The notes beneath the pieces are model-generated. The model saw nothing but the letters and a program-made list of their open reading frames with translations, had not been told where the DNA came from and did no database searches. DNA of 64,000 bases from an uncultured Clostridia bacterium (lineage in GTDB: Bacteria > Bacillota_A > Clostridia > TANB77 > CAG-508): assembly GCA_947625985.1 (NCBI GenBank), contig CANQQF010000003.1:1-64000 (forward strand). The letters are read 5' to 3'. Shown here piece by piece: positions 7,753 to 15,842 of this stretch. Both the position numbers and the translations under genes were made by a program. Every line of letters begins with the position of its first letter. Position 1 is the first letter of the stretch.

Positions 7753-9351
7753 CTATACCTTTACTATTTCTTTCATTATATGATTCTCAAATATGTAATG
7801 CCTATTGCAAAGTTCTTTTAATTTTGATCTATGTGTTACAATCACAAAAGTTTTATTTTTTAAATATTTTTCAATCATATTTGTAATCTTTTCTTCTGAT
7901 ACACTATCCAAGTTTGAAGTTGGCTCATCAAAGAAATATAGTTCTTTATCAATCAATATTCCTCTTATTAAATTTAATCTTTGTTTCTGTCCGGCTGATA
8001 ATTTTATTCCTCTTTCTCCTACCTTTGTATCTAATCCCTCTGGTAACTCTTTATACCAGTCCATTAGTCCTGCCTCATCTATTAATTCCAATATTTTACT
8101 ATCTAGTATTTCTTTCCCAAGGCATAAATTGTCTTTAATACTTAAATCAAATAAATCAACTTCTTGAGATACAAATACCAAGTCAAGTCTTATATCTTTT
8201 TGTTCTTTACCATCAATTGTTAATTTTCCATATTCTAATGGATATAATCCTGCAAGAATATTCATTGTAGTTGTTTTACCTTGTCCTGATTCTCCCATTA
8301 TACTAATTCTATCTCCTTTATTTAGTACAAACTCTGGTATTTTTATTTTTGTAGAATTTTTTGTATAAAAAAATATTGTATCATTTAGTTTTACTCTTTC
8401 AAAATCATCTACTATTTTTATATCCTTACTACTTTTAAAATAATCATCTAGTTGATCTTTTCCTCCTTTAAATCTAACAACTGTATCAATTAATTTAACC
8501 AAGCTGTTTAGGTTAGAATACAACTTTCCAAGTGCTGACATATAAAATAATAAATATGGAAGTCCATCTTCTCCATTTTTTATCATAATAAAAGTACTTA
8601 TTAAAACAACTATATATAGCAAATTCATTAATCCTGTAAATACACCATTCATATTTGATCTCTTTTTTTCATTTATTTTTGTTGCTTTTAAATATTCATT
8701 TGAATTCTCATTTATTTTTTTATTGCAAAATTTTCCTATATTTAATTTCCTTACTGCTATAATATTTTGTACAAAATCAACAAATGTAGCATTATATTTT
8801 GACTTTTTTCTTCTTACTTCTTTATCATATCTTTGTTTATCTTTCATCATTTTATATTTAAAATAAACTGCTAATATCGAAATAACTATACATATAATAC
8901 CTGTCCACATTGATTGTCTACAAACCATTATTAAAATTAAAACTCCACCAATAATTAATGGGATTACACTTATTTCAAATTGCCATATCATTTCGAAAAA
9001 CAAGTCTGATACCTCTTGAATTAATGTATGAATATATCCTGTATGTGTGTTTGTGATTTTCTCCATTGTCATAGACTGTATTTTTTTAAAATAGTATTTT
9101 TCAATAGCCGTTTTAAATTTTATTTCATTAACATTATCAATATATGACCCAATTTTCCCTGTAATCAACATTATGATGTCCATAATAAAAATTGCTATTA
9201 TTAGATATAGAATTTTATCTAAGTTTAATGGACTTGTTCCAAAATATGATAATGCAAAAGATTCTCCATAATCAGCTAAAGAATATATCGTATTAATTAT
9301 AATAGAACATATAAGAAGTCTTTTTGCTACTACTTTTAATAATTCTCTCAT
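7753..9351 (-). CDS. ABC exporter half-transporter (fused permease and ATPase)
   Basis: 532 residues, ATG 9351 with GAGGAAGATA before it. Residues 1-300 form a six-helix exporter-type transmembrane domain. Residues about 315-530 are the ATPase: Walker A GESGQGKTT, Q-loop VSQE, signature LSAGQKQRL, Walker B LYFFDEPTSNLD and switch His in VTHRS. All catalytic residues are present, so the protein is probably active as a homodimer. The substrate is unknown; small peptides, bacteriocins or lipids are usual. The gene sits between a membrane-bound XRE regulator and a damaged MacB-type transporter, an arrangement typical of antimicrobial-peptide response loci. Confidence 0.9.
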   Translation of the reverse strand: MRELLKVVAKRLLICSIIINTIYSLADYGESFALSYFGTSPLNLDKILYLIIAIFIMDIIMLITGKIGSYIDNVNEIKFKTAIEKYYFKKIQSMTMEKITNTHTGYIHTLIQEVSDLFFEMIWQFEISVIPLIIGGVLILIMVCRQSMWTGIICIVISILAVYFKYKMMKDKQRYDKEVRRKKSKYNATFVDFVQNIIAVRKLNIGKFCNKKINENSNEYLKATKINEKKRSNMNGVFTGLMNLLYIVVLISTFIMIKNGEDGLPYLLFYMSALGKLYSNLNSLVKLIDTVVRFKGGKDQLDDYFKSSKDIKIVDDFERVKLNDTIFFYTKNSTKIKIPEFVLNKGDRISIMGESGQGKTTTMNILAGLYPLEYGKLTIDGKEQKDIRLDLVFVSQEVDLFDLSIKDNLCLGKEILDSKILELIDEAGLMDWYKELPEGLDTKVGERGIKLSAGQKQRLNLIRGILIDKELYFFDEPTSNLDSVSEEKITNMIEKYLKNKTFVIVTHRSKLKELCNRHYIFENHIMKEIVKV

Positions 9352-9424
9352 TATCTTCCTCTTCTTTCCCTTGCGTTTCCTTCTCTACTGTAATTTATTT
9401 TTATTTTAATTTTTTAAATACTAC

Positions 9425-9456
9425 AAACACTCTTCCCTAGATTGAGAAGAGTGTTT
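9425..9456 (-). terminator. Hairpin terminator, possibly bidirectional
   Basis: AAACACTCTTC (9425-9435) pairs over 11 bases with GAAGAGTGTTT (9446-9456). It lies between the MacB-like gene and the ABC exporter gene. U-runs on either side are short. The remainder of 9352-9572 shows no gene. Confidence 0.6.
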
Positions 9457-9572
9457 TGTATATTGTGGTATAGTTCTTTTTATAGAACATTATTATTAGA
9501 CCTAATACACTAGAGCAAAGTGAACTGATACTCGTTTGATCTTTTGTCAAAGAGATAATCAAATGTACTAAA

Positions 9573-11480
9573 CTATTCTGATCTTAATGCCTCTACTGGT
9601 TCTTTTTTACTTGCCATTTTTGCTGGAGCTAAACCTGCAATTAGAGTTAAAATAACACTTAAGCCTATAAGTATTAATGCTTGAATTAGTGATAAACTTG
9701 CTATATTTGCTCCTAAATCTGGTGCTTTTATTGATGCAATTGCATTTATTGCTATATTTAATAGTATCGTTACACCAACTCCAATGCCTCCTGAAATAAG
9801 TCCTTCAATAACTGTTTCTGCTTTAAATACTCTTGATACATCTTTCTTTCTAGCTCCTAATGCTCTTAATATACCTATTTCTTTTACTCTTTCAAGCACT
9901 GAAATATATGTAATTATTGCAATCATTATTGATGATACAACTAAAGATACTGCAACAAATGCAATAAGTACAAATGTTATTCCTGATACTATATTCTTTG
10001 TTAAAGACATTCCCATTTCTACTGTATCAAAATATGTTATAACTAAATCTTCTCTATTTTTACTTTTTTGTTCATCATTATATTTATTAATTATCTCTTT
10101 TACCTTATCTTTTCCTTCTGGAGTATCTACATATATGTTGATTTTTATAGGTTTTTCTTCAGGAGCAATTCCCAATAAACTTACATTATTATCATAATTA
10201 TTAACAACTTCGTCAAATGCTTCTCCTGTAAATACATCTATTTCTTTATTTTCTAATTGAGCCTTTGCTATATCAGATTGTCTATTTTGTTCAATAATTT
10301 TTGTTACAAGTGAACTTTTATATCCGAAAAGGTTACCATCTGCATTTCCATCTTTTGGTTTTAAAACTCCTACTACTTTCAAATCAATTCCATCTTTATC
10401 TATCATATTTTTCATATAAGCCTTATCTCCAGATTTGTCTTGATAAATACCATTCTGATATTCGTAACAGTCTACGTTTGGAATTACTTTATATTTATAA
10501 TTTAAAATATCATCATAATTGTACTGTTTAGTATCTAATTTTACATCTTCATTATTAGCAATTTTCTTTGTTATTTCAGTTAATTCATTTCTATCACGAA
10601 TATTTAACGCATATAGTAATGAATCATTTATAAGTCTATTTTTATCAGTAATAATAACAACTTCGTTATAATCTTTTGGAAGTTCTCCTGCTAGTATTTC
10701 ATAACTATTTTCTAAAACCTCATCATTGTCTGATATTTGTTGAAAATATTGTTTAGAGCTAAGTGATGTTCCTACATTTTCCTCTGTTGCAGTGCTACTA
10801 GTTGAAATTAGTAAATCCGTACTTGTATAATCATTATTTTTATCTGAATATAGTTTTAGACTAACACCATAATCGTATCTAATTTCAGTAGCTACATCTT
10901 TTAATTCACTATTACTGTCTATATATTTCTTAAATTCTTCTAAGTTATTTTTTGATATTGCATATCCTTCTGATGGTTTTATAACTTGCGTTACGTCATC
11001 AGTTGATGCAATTTTACCGTCTTGTGCTTCTACTTTTTGCTCTTTATTAGAGACTAAACCGTTGATATCTAAGGTTTCAGCAGTTTCCGCTACTTCAATT
11101 GGAAAGCTTCCAACAAATTGTGTTGTTTTTGATTTTACAATGTCTTGTACTCCAGTTGATATTGAAAGAATCAATGCTATTCCAATAAGTCCTATTGAAC
11201 CTGCAATTGAAACTAAAGTTGTTCTTCCTTTTTTGTTTAATAAGTTTTTAAAAGATAATCCTAAAGATGTTATAAAAGACATTGAGGTTTTTTGTCTTTT
11301 TACTTTACCATCTGGTGCAGATATTTTTTCTTTTTCTTCTTCTTTTATCGGATTAGAATCTTTCATTATTAACCCATCTTTTAATTCAATTATTCTTGTT
11401 GAATATTCCTCAGCTAATTCTCCATTATGTGTTACCATTATAACTAATTTTTCTTTACTTATCTCTTTTAGAATATCCAT
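9573..11480 (-). CDS. MacB/FtsX-type ABC permease with only the tail of its ATPase
   Basis: The first 40 residues are the end of an ABC ATPase (VTHNGELAEEY, the switch-His region). Sequence just upstream in frame, without a start codon, adds IILADEPTGALDSKTS, the Walker B and D-loop. Then comes a complete permease: a first membrane helix near residue 95 (VSIAGSIGLIGIALILSIS), a large extracytoplasmic domain of about 390 residues, and three C-terminal FtsX helices ending EPVEALRSE. Clostridial relatives fuse an ATPase of about 230 residues to this permease. Here Walker A, Q-loop and signature are gone (see 11481-11563), so the protein cannot hydrolyse ATP by itself. Family members export peptides or lipoproteins or act as mechanotransmission complexes. 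It is likely a pseudogene unless another ATPase serves it. Confidence 0.75.
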   Translation of the reverse strand: MDILKEISKEKLVIMVTHNGELAEEYSTRIIELKDGLIMKDSNPIKEEEKEKISAPDGKVKRQKTSMSFITSLGLSFKNLLNKKGRTTLVSIAGSIGLIGIALILSISTGVQDIVKSKTTQFVGSFPIEVAETAETLDINGLVSNKEQKVEAQDGKIASTDDVTQVIKPSEGYAISKNNLEEFKKYIDSNSELKDVATEIRYDYGVSLKLYSDKNNDYTSTDLLISTSSTATEENVGTSLSSKQYFQQISDNDEVLENSYEILAGELPKDYNEVVIITDKNRLINDSLLYALNIRDRNELTEITKKIANNEDVKLDTKQYNYDDILNYKYKVIPNVDCYEYQNGIYQDKSGDKAYMKNMIDKDGIDLKVVGVLKPKDGNADGNLFGYKSSLVTKIIEQNRQSDIAKAQLENKEIDVFTGEAFDEVVNNYDNNVSLLGIAPEEKPIKINIYVDTPEGKDKVKEIINKYNDEQKSKNREDLVITYFDTVEMGMSLTKNIVSGITFVLIAFVAVSLVVSSIMIAIITYISVLERVKEIGILRALGARKKDVSRVFKAETVIEGLISGGIGVGVTILLNIAINAIASIKAPDLGANIASLSLIQALILIGLSVILTLIAGLAPAKMASKKEPVEALRSE

Positions 11481-11563
11481 AATTTGAACACTTGTCTTCG
11501 AATCTAATGCACCAGTTGGCTCATCTGCAAGTATAATATAATGATTTTTCTTAATTTGAGCAT
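11481..11563 (-). pseudogene. Collapsed 5' end of the MacB-like ATPase
   Basis: A strong ribosome site (GAGAGGGGAG) precedes ATG 11563, which begins MLKLRKI, a canonical ABC ATPase N-terminus. The sequence then joins directly, out of frame, to the segment encoding NHYIILADEPTGALDS of the same domain. Roughly 130-150 codons holding Walker A and the signature are missing. The two halves meet at an AAAAATC tract, suggesting a short-homology deletion. Confidence 0.65.
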
Positions 11564-11681
11564 TTTTTCTCCCCTCTCTTTAATTTTTTATACTATAACA
11601 TTTCCTCAAATATTATATTTGTATTATAATCCAATTTATTAATTAAATCAACGAATTTTTTTTGCATTTTTTATCTTTCTT

Positions 11682-12680
11682 TTACCCTCCAAAATAAGGA
11701 TATACATTTTCTTCTGGATGAAATATAAAAGTAGTTTTGTCTAAACTAGTTTTATTAATTAATTCTATACTATGCTCAACACTATCAATTAAATAAGACT
11801 TATTATCAAAATCAAATATTAAACATCTTACATACCTTTTCTCGGCACCACTTTTAACTTCTTTCCATATCTTTTCTATCTCTATATGTTCATTTTCAAT
11901 TATTGACCTCATATATTCCATGAATCCTTGAGAATCAATCTTATAATTATTTAATATTTCTACTGTCTTTCTAAAAAACTTTATTGTATCATTGTGATTC
12001 TTCTTTAATTCTTTAATTTCATCTAAATCATCTGGTTTATTTTCATTGAACTTATCAATTGCTTTTTGAAATTTTCCAAGGTTATCTCTTAAGATTTTTA
12101 TTCCATTAATAGTTAGTCCTAATTTTAATCGTGTAAGATCTTTTATTTTATTAAAGTCATCTAAATCTAAGATTATACTATAATCTTCGCCTGTTAATCC
12201 TACAACATAATGCAAGTTTTCTTTATCACCAACCATAAATGCTTCTAATTCATCTTTTTTATCAATTAATTCATTTATCGCCTTTGCAAAAAATCTTGCA
12301 AATTCGTAACATACTCTTCTATTATGTTTTTTTCTATTTTCTTTCCAGTTATCATCTACTATTCTTCCATACCAATCAACAGCTATATATTTATTATTTT
12401 CTACATCCTTTTTAAAGAAATACAATACATTATCATCATATATATAATTTAAACATATAAATTGATAAACTTTCAAAAGTTTTTCTTCGAAATTTAGTGA
12501 GTTCATTTGTTTTAAATTTGTTACTAAATTCTGAATAGGTTCTTCTAGTTCCCATTTTACTTGATCATATTCAATCCATTCATTTTTTAAGTTTCTGTTT
12601 GGTTCTAGTATTATTTTATATTTGCCTTCTAATGATTGTTTTATTTCATTATAGAAATTTATTATATATTCATCATTCAT
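11682..12680 (-). CDS. Transglutaminase-like protein (C/H/D residues)
   Basis: 332 residues. Cys124 in RRVCYEFARFFAKAINE, His157 in NLHYVVGL and Asp172 in IILDLDD occur in the order and spacing of the transglutaminase-like core; the Cys heads a helix, as in that fold. A 110-residue coiled, charged insertion follows and then a short beta segment. There is no signal peptide. Such proteins can be cysteine peptidases, amidases or cross-linkers; no specific activity can be assigned. The start ATG lies inside the end of the preceding Lgt-like gene (8-base overlap), implying translational coupling to a membrane enzyme. Confidence 0.65.
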   Translation of the reverse strand: MNDEYIINFYNEIKQSLEGKYKIILEPNRNLKNEWIEYDQVKWELEEPIQNLVTNLKQMNSLNFEEKLLKVYQFICLNYIYDDNVLYFFKKDVENNKYIAVDWYGRIVDDNWKENRKKHNRRVCYEFARFFAKAINELIDKKDELEAFMVGDKENLHYVVGLTGEDYSIILDLDDFNKIKDLTRLKLGLTINGIKILRDNLGKFQKAIDKFNENKPDDLDEIKELKKNHNDTIKFFRKTVEILNNYKIDSQGFMEYMRSIIENEHIEIEKIWKEVKSGAEKRYVRCLIFDFDNKSYLIDSVEHSIELINKTSLDKTTFIFHPEENVYPYFGG

Positions 12681-13374
12681 TAAAAAATCCTTTCCACTTT
12701 TTATTTTTTATATATATTCCAATAATTATAATAATAAGTAATATAAATTGTGATAAAGCTAAACTGAAAAACTCTGTGTTGGTTTTAAAATCCCCTCTAA
12801 AAAAAGTAAACACAAATTTCCCGATTCCAAATAATATACAAGTATATCCTAAGATTTTATAACATTCACTGCACCTCTTGTACATGAAAGTCAAATAAAT
12901 ATATATAATAATGTTATATATACTTTCTATTAATTGAATTGGTAGTAGTGTGTTTTGATTTAAACGAATTCCATAACAGCAACCTGCACAAAAACATCCA
13001 ACTTTTGCGATTCCATAAAATAGAATCATTGATGGTAATATTATTGATAAAAATTTATCAATCCTTACTTTTTCTATTTTACAAAAGAGTATAACTCCTA
13101 TAATAGCCCCTATCAAAAAACCTATAAAAGACATTCCTAATGTAAGCTTTTTTATATTATCGTATATTTCTATATGAGTAACTATATAATAAATATTTGC
13201 TCCTAATACCCCTAAAGTAATTGAAACAGCTAAACATATAAGAATATATCTTTTTTTTATTCCATTATATTTTGTATTATATAAACTCATTAATATAGTA
13301 ATTAATAAAGCTATTAAAATAATAATCCCATACATTGGTAATTGTTTATTTAAAATATTAATATACGGTAGCAT
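12673..13374 (-). CDS. Prolipoprotein diacylglyceryl transferase (Lgt) family protein, divergent
   Basis: 233 residues with about seven hydrophobic helices. GCFCAGCCYG, PIQLIES and the terminal FFRGD correspond to the conserved Lgt segments (the arginine/glycine-rich loop, the PVQL-E loop and the last loop). The Cys-rich form GCFxAGCCYG marks a divergent clostridial subgroup. Canonical Lgt attaches diacylglycerol to the lipobox Cys of prolipoproteins at the membrane; the shortened sequence makes a narrower or altered role possible. ATG 13374 has AAAGGAAAGTGAG upstream. It is the middle gene of a three-gene set, 16 bases after the zinc-ribbon protein gene and overlapping the transglutaminase-like gene. 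Confidence 0.7.
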   Translation of the reverse strand: MLPYINILNKQLPMYGIIILIALLITILMSLYNTKYNGIKKRYILICLAVSITLGVLGANIYYIVTHIEIYDNIKKLTLGMSFIGFLIGAIIGVILFCKIEKVRIDKFLSIILPSMILFYGIAKVGCFCAGCCYGIRLNQNTLLPIQLIESIYNIIIYIYLTFMYKRCSECYKILGYTCILFGIGKFVFTFFRGDFKTNTEFFSLALSQFILLIIIIIGIYIKNKKWKGFFNE

Positions 13375-13390
13375 TTTTTCTCACTTTCCT

Positions 13391-13792
13391 TTATGCTTCC
13401 GATTGAACAAGTTCTACACATGCTTTAAAAATTGCAAGTAAAATCGTTCTTACAAACATAATATGTATGATTATCACAAGCACTAAAGCAACAATTTGTA
13501 TAATTATAGCTGCTACTGATAATTTATTTCTGTCAAAAGCAATAGAGATTATCGCTAAAACAAAGGCAGCTATGAATAATAAATAAGAAGAATAAAAAAA
13601 TGGTATTAAAGAAAATGGCATTAAAGACATAGAAATTATAGCAAATATCCTTGATTGTTTTTCTTCATTTTTTTCAGAGTCTTCATTAAGTGGATGTCCA
13701 CAATTTGGACAAAAATTCCCTTCAAACTCTGTATTACATATTTTACATTTGTTTTTTTGTTTTTCTTTCACAATTTCTTTTTTTTCTTCCAT
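13391..13792 (-). CDS. Zinc-ribbon membrane protein
   Basis: 133 residues, ATG 13792 with AAAGGAGG upstream. CKIC and CPNCG (residues about 16-33) form an N-terminal zinc ribbon on the cytoplasmic side. Three hydrophobic helices follow (IFAIISMSLMPFSLIPFF, YLLFIAAFVLAIISIAF, VAAIIIQIVALVLVIIIHIM). This is the common zinc-ribbon plus DUF4190-like layout of Bacillota; its role is not known. It is the first gene of the set with the Lgt-like and transglutaminase-like proteins. Confidence 0.75.
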   Translation of the reverse strand: MEEKKEIVKEKQKNKCKICNTEFEGNFCPNCGHPLNEDSEKNEEKQSRIFAIISMSLMPFSLIPFFYSSYLLFIAAFVLAIISIAFDRNKLSVAAIIIQIVALVLVIIIHIMFVRTILLAIFKACVELVQSEA

Positions 13793-13824
13793 AAAAATTC
13801 CTCCTTTTATATTTTTAATTATGA

Positions 13825-14322
13825 CTATATCAATACTGAAGAAATATGAAAAACTTCACCTTTATCTTGTAATTCTTTTTGTGTTTTCCTTAAAATTTTA
13901 TGTTCATCATCTAACAATATTTCATAATCATATTCATTTAACTTTTCTTTCATTTTTATATATTTTATATATGTTCTATTTTCTTGATTATAATCACCAT
14001 TTTCTCTAACTATAATAATATAGTTGTTTTCTTCAATAAATGGGAGATATTTTTTTAACCATTCCTTTTTTTCGTTTTTTATTATATTGCTTCTTGATAA
14101 AGTTAGTATATATATATCTAAATTTTCTATTTCATTTAATTCTTTTAGCTTATTGATTATATAGTTAACAGGTTTAGCATTTAAGAATAAATCTTTCGTT
14201 TTTGTTGTTATAAAACCATCTTGATAAACAATATATTCTGCAATTGTTCCATCCATATCCACAAATAAAGCTACTTTTTTATGTTTAGAACATATATTTT
14301 TTATTCTTTCATTAAAATCCAT
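13825..14322 (-). CDS. HAD-superfamily hydrolase, 5'-nucleotidase-like
   Basis: 165 residues. Motif I is FVDMDGTIAEY (DxDGT, nucleophile Asp plus acid/base Asp), motif II the Ser/Thr in LTLSRS, a Lys in KKEWLKKYLP acts as motif III, and motif IV is LLDDEH. The short cap region resembles the deoxyribonucleotidase (NT5C/YorS) group, so a phosphatase on nucleotides or another small phosphate ester is likely. ATG 14322 has AGGAGG upstream. The gene is transcribed divergently from the plus-strand gene at 14527. Confidence 0.8.
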   Translation of the reverse strand: MDFNERIKNICSKHKKVALFVDMDGTIAEYIVYQDGFITTKTKDLFLNAKPVNYIINKLKELNEIENLDIYILTLSRSNIIKNEKKEWLKKYLPFIEENNYIIIVRENGDYNQENRTYIKYIKMKEKLNEYDYEILLDDEHKILRKTQKELQDKGEVFHISSVLI

Positions 14323-14405
14323 AATTTGATTCCTCCTATTTTTTATTAGTTGAATTTTATACCATTATGATAAAAAAATCAATAAGATTACTTATGTTTA
14401 ACTAC

Positions 14406-14434
14406 TTGACAACTTATGTAAACAGTAATATAAT
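14406..14434 (+). promoter_or_regulatory. Consensus promoter of the plus-strand gene at 14527
   Basis: TTGACA (14406-14411), a 17-base spacer and TATAAT (14429-14434) are an exact housekeeping promoter. The near-repeats ACTTATGTTTAA and ACTTATGTAAAC flank the -35. The leader of about 85 bases contains CCTAAAT/ATTTAGG (14482-14500), a short hairpin. Confidence 0.8.
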
Positions 14435-14526
14435 ATCAATATATTTTATACTGTAATGTGAATAATTAATTTTTTCACATACCTAAATCTTATATTTAGG
14501 CTTTCAAATAATTATAAGTTAAACAA

Positions 14527-15003
14527 ATGAAAAAAGAACAAGAAATCAAGAAAAGGGCTGAAGAAAAGTTAAAACCATTCAACAATTATGGATCAATTGA
14601 ATGGCGTGCAAACCAGTTAAAAGGAATGTTGAAAATAAAAAATTCTGAAAATTCTATTAAAAGTTTATCAGAATATGCAGGAAGACATGTTGGCGAAAGT
14701 CACTTAAATTACAATAGAAATCTAACAACTAAAAAGGTCAATATGAAACTTGCAATTGATGCTATAGAACTTGCAGAAAAAATAGTTGACTATATTGTTG
14801 AGGTCTATACTTTAAAACAACCTTTATTTCCTAAAAAATATATACTCACACCTGAAGATTTTGAGAAAAATATACGAAAATATTTCGATATTTTAATATC
14901 TGAAAATTTAGAATTAGGTTATGAGATTATTGAAAGGAAATATAAATTATTAAAAAATTTAGACGATATACACGAAAGAAACCGTAACGGTAACAATTCT
15001 TAG
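14527..15003 (+). CDS. Uncharacterised helical protein
   Basis: 158 residues, one of few plus-strand genes in the first 46 kb. It is soluble, charged and helical, with YAGRHVGESHLNYNRNLTTKK and AIDAIELAEKIVDYIVEVY as its most distinctive stretches. No motif or fold is recognised. The start ATG has no good Shine-Dalgarno (TAAGTTAAACAA), which contrasts with the perfect promoter and the structured leader upstream and hints at control at translation. A strong bidirectional terminator follows at once. Confidence 0.6.
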   Translation: MKKEQEIKKRAEEKLKPFNNYGSIEWRANQLKGMLKIKNSENSIKSLSEYAGRHVGESHLNYNRNLTTKKVNMKLAIDAIELAEKIVDYIVEVYTLKQPLFPKKYILTPEDFEKNIRKYFDILISENLELGYEIIERKYKLLKNLDDIHERNRNGNNS

Positions 15004-15006
15004 AAC

Positions 15007-15041
15007 AAAACTCTGAACTAGAAATAGTTCAGAGTTTTTAT
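15007..15041. terminator. Bidirectional terminator with GAAA tetraloop
   Basis: AAAACTCTGAACTA (15007-15020), loop GAAA, TAGTTCAGAGTTTT (15025-15038): a 14-base perfect stem with U-runs in both directions. It separates the plus gene ending at 15003 from the minus gene ending at 15045. Confidence 0.9.
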
Positions 15042-15044
15042 TTT

Positions 15045-15704
15045 CTATTTTGAATAGTAATTAATTTTTTTTATAAATTTTGCAAAAGCATTTATACCAT
15101 ATTTTTTATCATATTTATCAATTTCTTTTGTATATATATCATCATTCATATACATATCCATCATTGTGTCTATACCAATCATATTTTCAAGTTTTTCTCC
15201 TAACCATACAATTTCTTTATAACAATCATTCAACCAGTATTTAGTTATTTTATTTCCTTTATTAATCATATTATATTCAGGAGTTTTATTATTAATTTTC
15301 GAAGTAAAGTATTGAACAAAAACTTCTTCTAAAAGTTCTATTCTTATACTATCATCTAATACATGCTTATATTTATATGGTTTTTTTTCAAATATACTAT
15401 TTTCTTTTTGAATGAAATGAAATAATTCGTGTTCTAAAACATACTGTAACTCTTTTTTATTTTCAATATTTTTAAATAAAACAATGTAATTCTTTTTACT
15501 TGATGCTAAATATTTGCTATCATTATATTCTTTCTTTATTTCTTCTAACTCACCAAGCCTATTTATTATCCTTTTTATGTATTTTTCTCCAAAAACTTTT
15601 TTATAATCATTTATAAATTTAATTATAATATCTGTTATCAATTTATCCCAGTTTCTATCTTTATATATTTTATAAATTTCTTTTTTTATATTTAATTCAT
15701 TCAA
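15045..15704 (-). CDS. Putative zinc metallopeptidase (HExxH)
   Basis: About 219 residues. HELFH (His92, Glu93, His96) is a zincin active site, and LLEEVFVQYF about 40 residues later offers the third zinc ligand (Glu) of a gluzincin. The rest is helical and charged; no signal peptide is seen, so it acts in the cytoplasm or is released by lysis. The start is unclear: TTG 15704 has AGGGTG eight bases upstream, while GTG 15713 is too close to it. The fold resembles ImmA/Wss1-like small minigluzincins, but the family is not certain. Confidence 0.6.
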   Translation of the reverse strand: MNELNIKKEIYKIYKDRNWDKLITDIIIKFINDYKKVFGEKYIKRIINRLGELEEIKKEYNDSKYLASSKKNYIVLFKNIENKKELQYVLEHELFHFIQKENSIFEKKPYKYKHVLDDSIRIELLEEVFVQYFTSKINNKTPEYNMINKGNKITKYWLNDCYKEIVWLGEKLENMIGIDTMMDMYMNDDIYTKEIDKYDKKYGINAFAKFIKKINYYSK

Positions 15705-15734
15705 TATTTTCACACCCTAACTTTATAAATTATT

Positions 15735-15762
15735 ATGGAGTGCATTACAAAATACACTCCAT
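15735..15762 (-). terminator. Hairpin after the radical SAM/peptide operon
   Basis: ATGGAGTG (15735-15742) pairs with CACTCCAT (15755-15762). It starts six bases after the stop of the 24-residue peptide gene and would end that transcript. The U-run is poor (AATAATTTATAAAG). Confidence 0.5.
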
Positions 15763-15767
15763 ATTCT

Positions 15768-15842
15768 TTAGGCTCTTTTAGGTAATCTACTATAATAACA
15801 GTAATGTCCACAAGCCATAGCTGATATTATTACTTTAACCAT
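15768..15842 (-). CDS. 24-residue Cys/Tyr peptide, candidate radical SAM substrate
   Basis: The ATG at 15842 lies inside the last codons of the radical SAM gene and has a perfect GGAGGTGG site four to five bases upstream. The peptide is 24 residues: hydrophobic start (MVKVIISAMA), then CGHYCYYSRLPKRA, with Cys11, His13, Cys15, three Tyr and a basic end. It terminates just before a hairpin. A short peptide with clustered Cys and aromatic residues translationally coupled to a SPASM radical SAM enzyme is the usual form of a RiPP precursor. This is inference: no sequence family is recognised and 24 residues is short for a leader-core peptide. It could instead be a leader-less modified peptide or a chance frame. 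Confidence 0.5.
   Translation of the reverse strand: MVKVIISAMACGHYCYYSRLPKRA

Noticed and set aside
7589..7790. Minus-strand open frame with CNYTPFAFIAKEDGEFRHY between the ABC exporter and XRE regulator
   Set aside because: Looks protein-like but has no start codon and overlaps the regulator promoter; perhaps a remnant, not supportable.
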